Source: Microcaldota archaeon (lineage in GTDB: Archaea; Micrarchaeota; Micrarchaeia; Micrarchaeales; CABMGC01). Taken from it: 33,497 nt of DNA. Every line of letters begins with the position of its first letter. Positions within the stretch are counted from its first letter, which is position 1. The notes beneath the pieces were generated by a model that was given only the letters and a program-made list of their open reading frames with translations, did no database searches and was not told the DNA's origin. Of the stretch, positions 31,486 to 33,497 are shown piece by piece. The translations under genes and the position numbers were made by a program. The stretch spans positions 1 through 33,497 of the forward strand of contig JAJZKO010000009.1 in assembly GCA_021850805.1 (NCBI GenBank), read 5' to 3'.

Positions 31486-32718
31486 TTGAGGCTTGCGATA
31501 ATATCGGACCTGCATATAGGCTATGAGCGCTTCAGCGATGATGCTCTCCTCCAGGCCCGCAGAGCCTTGGAGGCTGCGCATGCAGATGCCGATGCTGTCC
31601 TGATACCTGGCGATATATTCGATAACCGCACCCCAAAGCCAGAGGTTATAGCATCCGCAATGCGCCTCTTCAGGGAGTTCTCCGGAATGGAATGGACAGC
31701 GAAGCCTGCGGAAGCTGGAGAACCGGGCGCAAGAGCGCCGATTGTAGTAATTCCAGGCACCCATGAGCGCCGTGCCCAGGACATAGAGAATCCTGTAAGC
31801 CTTCTTTCCATCGCAGGATTCGTAGTAGATGCAAGCAACAGGCGCGCAACACTTGAAAAAGATGGGGAGAAGGTTAGCATATTCGGTATAGCCGGCGTCT
31901 CTGAGGAGCGCTTTGGAGAGATCCTTTCCAAACTCAATCCGGAACCAGAGCCGGGCGCATTCAACATACTCATGTTCCACCAGTCTCTATACGAGCTTCT
32001 GCCATTCAGTGATACCTTCCTCAGGATGGATATGCTGCCGAAGGGATTCGACCTATATGTCTGCGGCCACATACACGGGAGGGTCGAGAAGAAACTCCAC
32101 GGGAGCGACTTCCTGATCCCGGGAAGTACAGTACTAACACAGCTCAAAGAGGGCGAGCAGGAGGGCAAGGGATTTTACATATATGATACATCATCACGCA
32201 CATTCTCCTTCAGATACATAGACTCAAGGAAATTCGTCCTCATAAAGGAGGATGCATCAAACCGCTCGGCTCTCGATGTAAGGCATGCCATAGAGGAGAA
32301 GGTGAAGGGCATAGCCTCGTCTTCAAACTCAAAACCAATAATAAGGGTTGAGATAACCGGAAAACTAAGGGAAGGTTCAGTGAACCTGGAGCTGCAGCCC
32401 AAGAGGATAGCAGAGGAGCTCAAGGATACTGCGATAGTGGAGATAGGGAGCAAGATAGACGCCGAAGAGATAGGGAAAGATGCCGAGGCCCAGGAGCTCC
32501 GCAGCGGGAAGCTGAAGGACATGTCGATAAAGGATTACGGGATGGAGCTCTTCCTCGAGAATCTGCGGAAGAAGGGATATACGCTTTCAATAAAGCCTTC
32601 AGACCTATTCGAAGTCCTCGCGCAGGAAGGCTCAAGCAGGGACAAGGCAATATCGGAAGCCATCGCGCTGCTCTATTCCTCATTTCCAAGCGCTTCAGAA
32701 TCCATGGAAAGCTCCTGA
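31486..32718 (+). CDS. Mre11/SbcD-like DNA repair nuclease
   Basis: The 410-aa calcineurin-type phosphoesterase shows ordered metal motifs: ISDLHIG (D8, H10), PGDIFDNRTP (D43), IPGTHERR, MFHQS and VCGHIHGR. The C-terminal 180 residues fit the capping and Rad50-contact regions. Mre11 resects DNA ends with Rad50. The usual Asn of GNHD is Thr here (GTHE), a variant I believe occurs in other archaeal members. The start is TTG (TTGAGGCTT), chosen because MRLAIISDLH is the expected N-terminus. No rad50, herA or nurA gene is in the window. Confidence 0.88.
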   Translation: MRLAIISDLHIGYERFSDDALLQARRALEAAHADADAVLIPGDIFDNRTPKPEVIASAMRLFREFSGMEWTAKPAEAGEPGARAPIVVIPGTHERRAQDIENPVSLLSIAGFVVDASNRRATLEKDGEKVSIFGIAGVSEERFGEILSKLNPEPEPGAFNILMFHQSLYELLPFSDTFLRMDMLPKGFDLYVCGHIHGRVEKKLHGSDFLIPGSTVLTQLKEGEQEGKGFYIYDTSSRTFSFRYIDSRKFVLIKEDASNRSALDVRHAIEEKVKGIASSSNSKPIIRVEITGKLREGSVNLELQPKRIAEELKDTAIVEIGSKIDAEEIGKDAEAQELRSGKLKDMSIKDYGMELFLENLRKKGYTLSIKPSDLFEVLAQEGSSRDKAISEAIALLYSSFPSASESMESS

Positions 32719-32727
32719 CACATAGCT

Positions 32728-33426
32728 TCAGGAGTCCTTGCGCAGAAATTCTTCCTTCACCATCTTCCCGTCCATTATGTGTATAACATGGTCGCACTTC
32801 CTTGTTATATCCGGATTGTGCGTCACCATCACTATCGTAACCCCGTGCTTCTTGCATATGCTCCTGAATAATGCTATTACCTCATCCCCGGCCTTGCTGT
32901 CAAGGTTGCCCGTAGGCTCATCGGCAAGGACAAGCGAGGGATTGTTCACCAGTGCTCTGGCTATCGCAACCCTCTGCTGCTGCCCTCCGCTGAGCTGCAT
33001 CGGCTTAAGCATTACCCTGTTTCCAAGGCCCAGGTCGTTAAGGAGCGCATCTGCCCTCTCCTTCCTCTCATAATCAGGCATCGGATCAACCATTAGCGGC
33101 AGCGCCACATTCATCTCGGCGTTTATGCCATTGACCAGGTTGAAGGCCTGGAAGACGAACCCCAGCTTCTTGTTCCTGAAATCTGCAAGCTGGTTCTCGT
33201 TCATGTTGGAAGTGGGCACTCCGTCTATGTACACCTCTCCGGATGTTGGCTTGTCTATTGTGCCAAGGAGGTGCATAAGCGTGGACTTGCCGCTGCCAGA
33301 AGGCCCTACAATAGCGACGAACTCTCCTTTCTTAAGTGAGAAGGATACGTTTATCAGCGCATCTACCTCGACCGAGCCGGAGAAGTACTTCTTTGAGACA
33401 TTCTTAGCCTGAACCGAATATTCCAT
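32728..33426 (-). CDS. ABC transporter ATP-binding protein, LolD/MacB type
   Basis: The 232-aa protein has Walker A GPSGSGKST at about residues 40-48, a Q-loop in FVFQAFNLVNGI, signature LSGGQQQRVAIARAL, Walker B LVLADEPTGNLD and the H-loop VTHNPD. LVNGI with NVALPL and the GNLD ending are typical of the LolD/MacB/FtsE group, which works with FtsX-like permeases in lipoprotein, peptide or antimicrobial export rather than nutrient import. The permease is not in the window; it may lie downstream only if not in this operon, since the next gene is convergent. A TATA-like TTAAATATTA lies about 33 bases upstream. Confidence 0.93.
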   Translation of the reverse strand: MEYSVQAKNVSKKYFSGSVEVDALINVSFSLKKGEFVAIVGPSGSGKSTLMHLLGTIDKPTSGEVYIDGVPTSNMNENQLADFRNKKLGFVFQAFNLVNGINAEMNVALPLMVDPMPDYERKERADALLNDLGLGNRVMLKPMQLSGGQQQRVAIARALVNNPSLVLADEPTGNLDSKAGDEVIALFRSICKKHGVTIVMVTHNPDITRKCDHVIHIMDGKMVKEEFLRKDS

Positions 33427-33497
33427 AAAACCTTACTGCAAACTAAGATTACGATAATATTTAACTGCTGCCTTTATTTTAGGTTTGCAAACATGGA
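33427..33497. other. Divergent intergenic region; possible start of a next gene
   Basis: It contains the A/T-rich promoter of the ABC gene (33455-33464). An ATG at 33492 on the plus strand is cut by the window edge and cannot be judged. Confidence 0.3.

Noticed and set aside
31387-32168. Minus-strand ORFs of 197 and 215 aa across the Mre11-like gene
   Set aside because: Both are shadows of the well-supported plus-strand nuclease and show no coherent protein pattern.

Overview
The window looks like a chromosome segment of a small archaeon, probably a DPANN lineage close to Micrarchaeota. That placement is inference. The archaeal evidence is an Orc1/Cdc6 initiator, an archaeal-type TyrRS, an ftsZ-secE pair, a SelB-like pseudo-GTPase, and TATA boxes about 25 nt upstream of starts that would make several mRNAs leaderless. 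The core part (about 4.85-33.5 kb) is moderately GC-rich and tightly packed. The first 4.8 kb is visibly AT-rich and carries accessory or broken genes.

Region 1 (1-4843) begins with tRNA-Pro(CGG) and is an integration hotspot. A perfect 52-bp direct repeat (117-168 and 3372-3423) bounds about 3.2 kb. A near-perfect 29-bp inverted copy (102-130 versus 3345-3373) starts exactly at the tRNA 3' end. Between the repeats lie an unknown multi-pass membrane protein, a 5'-truncated cas1 that keeps the three catalytic positions but has no cas2, effector genes or CRISPR array, a frameshifted AbrB-like fragment, and a PD-(D/E)XK-like/DUF5655 nuclease candidate. Outside the right repeat are a small secreted protein and the C-terminal specificity piece of a TaqI-like restriction-modification enzyme. 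I read the region as the remains of a Cas1-carrying integrative element, casposon-like or a decayed CRISPR adaptation module, with defence-type cargo.

Region 2 (4844-8329) has a membrane-anchored extracytoplasmic protein, an exported GH76-family glycosidase, and a cytoplasmic (alpha/alpha)6 glycosidase of the debranching-enzyme/neutral-invertase type.

Region 3 (8351-13934, minus strand) is a probable operon of a small ORF, TyrRS, a MazG-like pyrophosphohydrolase, an aSelBL-like pseudo translation factor, a GT2 glycosyltransferase, an Mrp/NBP35 ATPase and Orc1/Cdc6. Region 4 (14069-20639) holds a two-TM protein plus sugar-nucleotidyltransferase pair, ftsZ-secE with a coiled-coil gene downstream, a double-unit Lrp-like regulator, an unknown 362-aa protein and a DMT permease with a soluble C-terminal extension.

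Region 5 (20645-31412, minus strand) is a cell-surface block. It contains a 670-aa S-layer-like membrane protein directly followed by a MinD-like ATPase, a 2188-aa repeat adhesin built on four DUF2341-type units, a small secreted protein that shares the adhesin's C-terminal domain, and a membrane protein with a long histone-like basic tail. The window ends with an Mre11-like nuclease and a LolD/MacB-type ABC ATPase.
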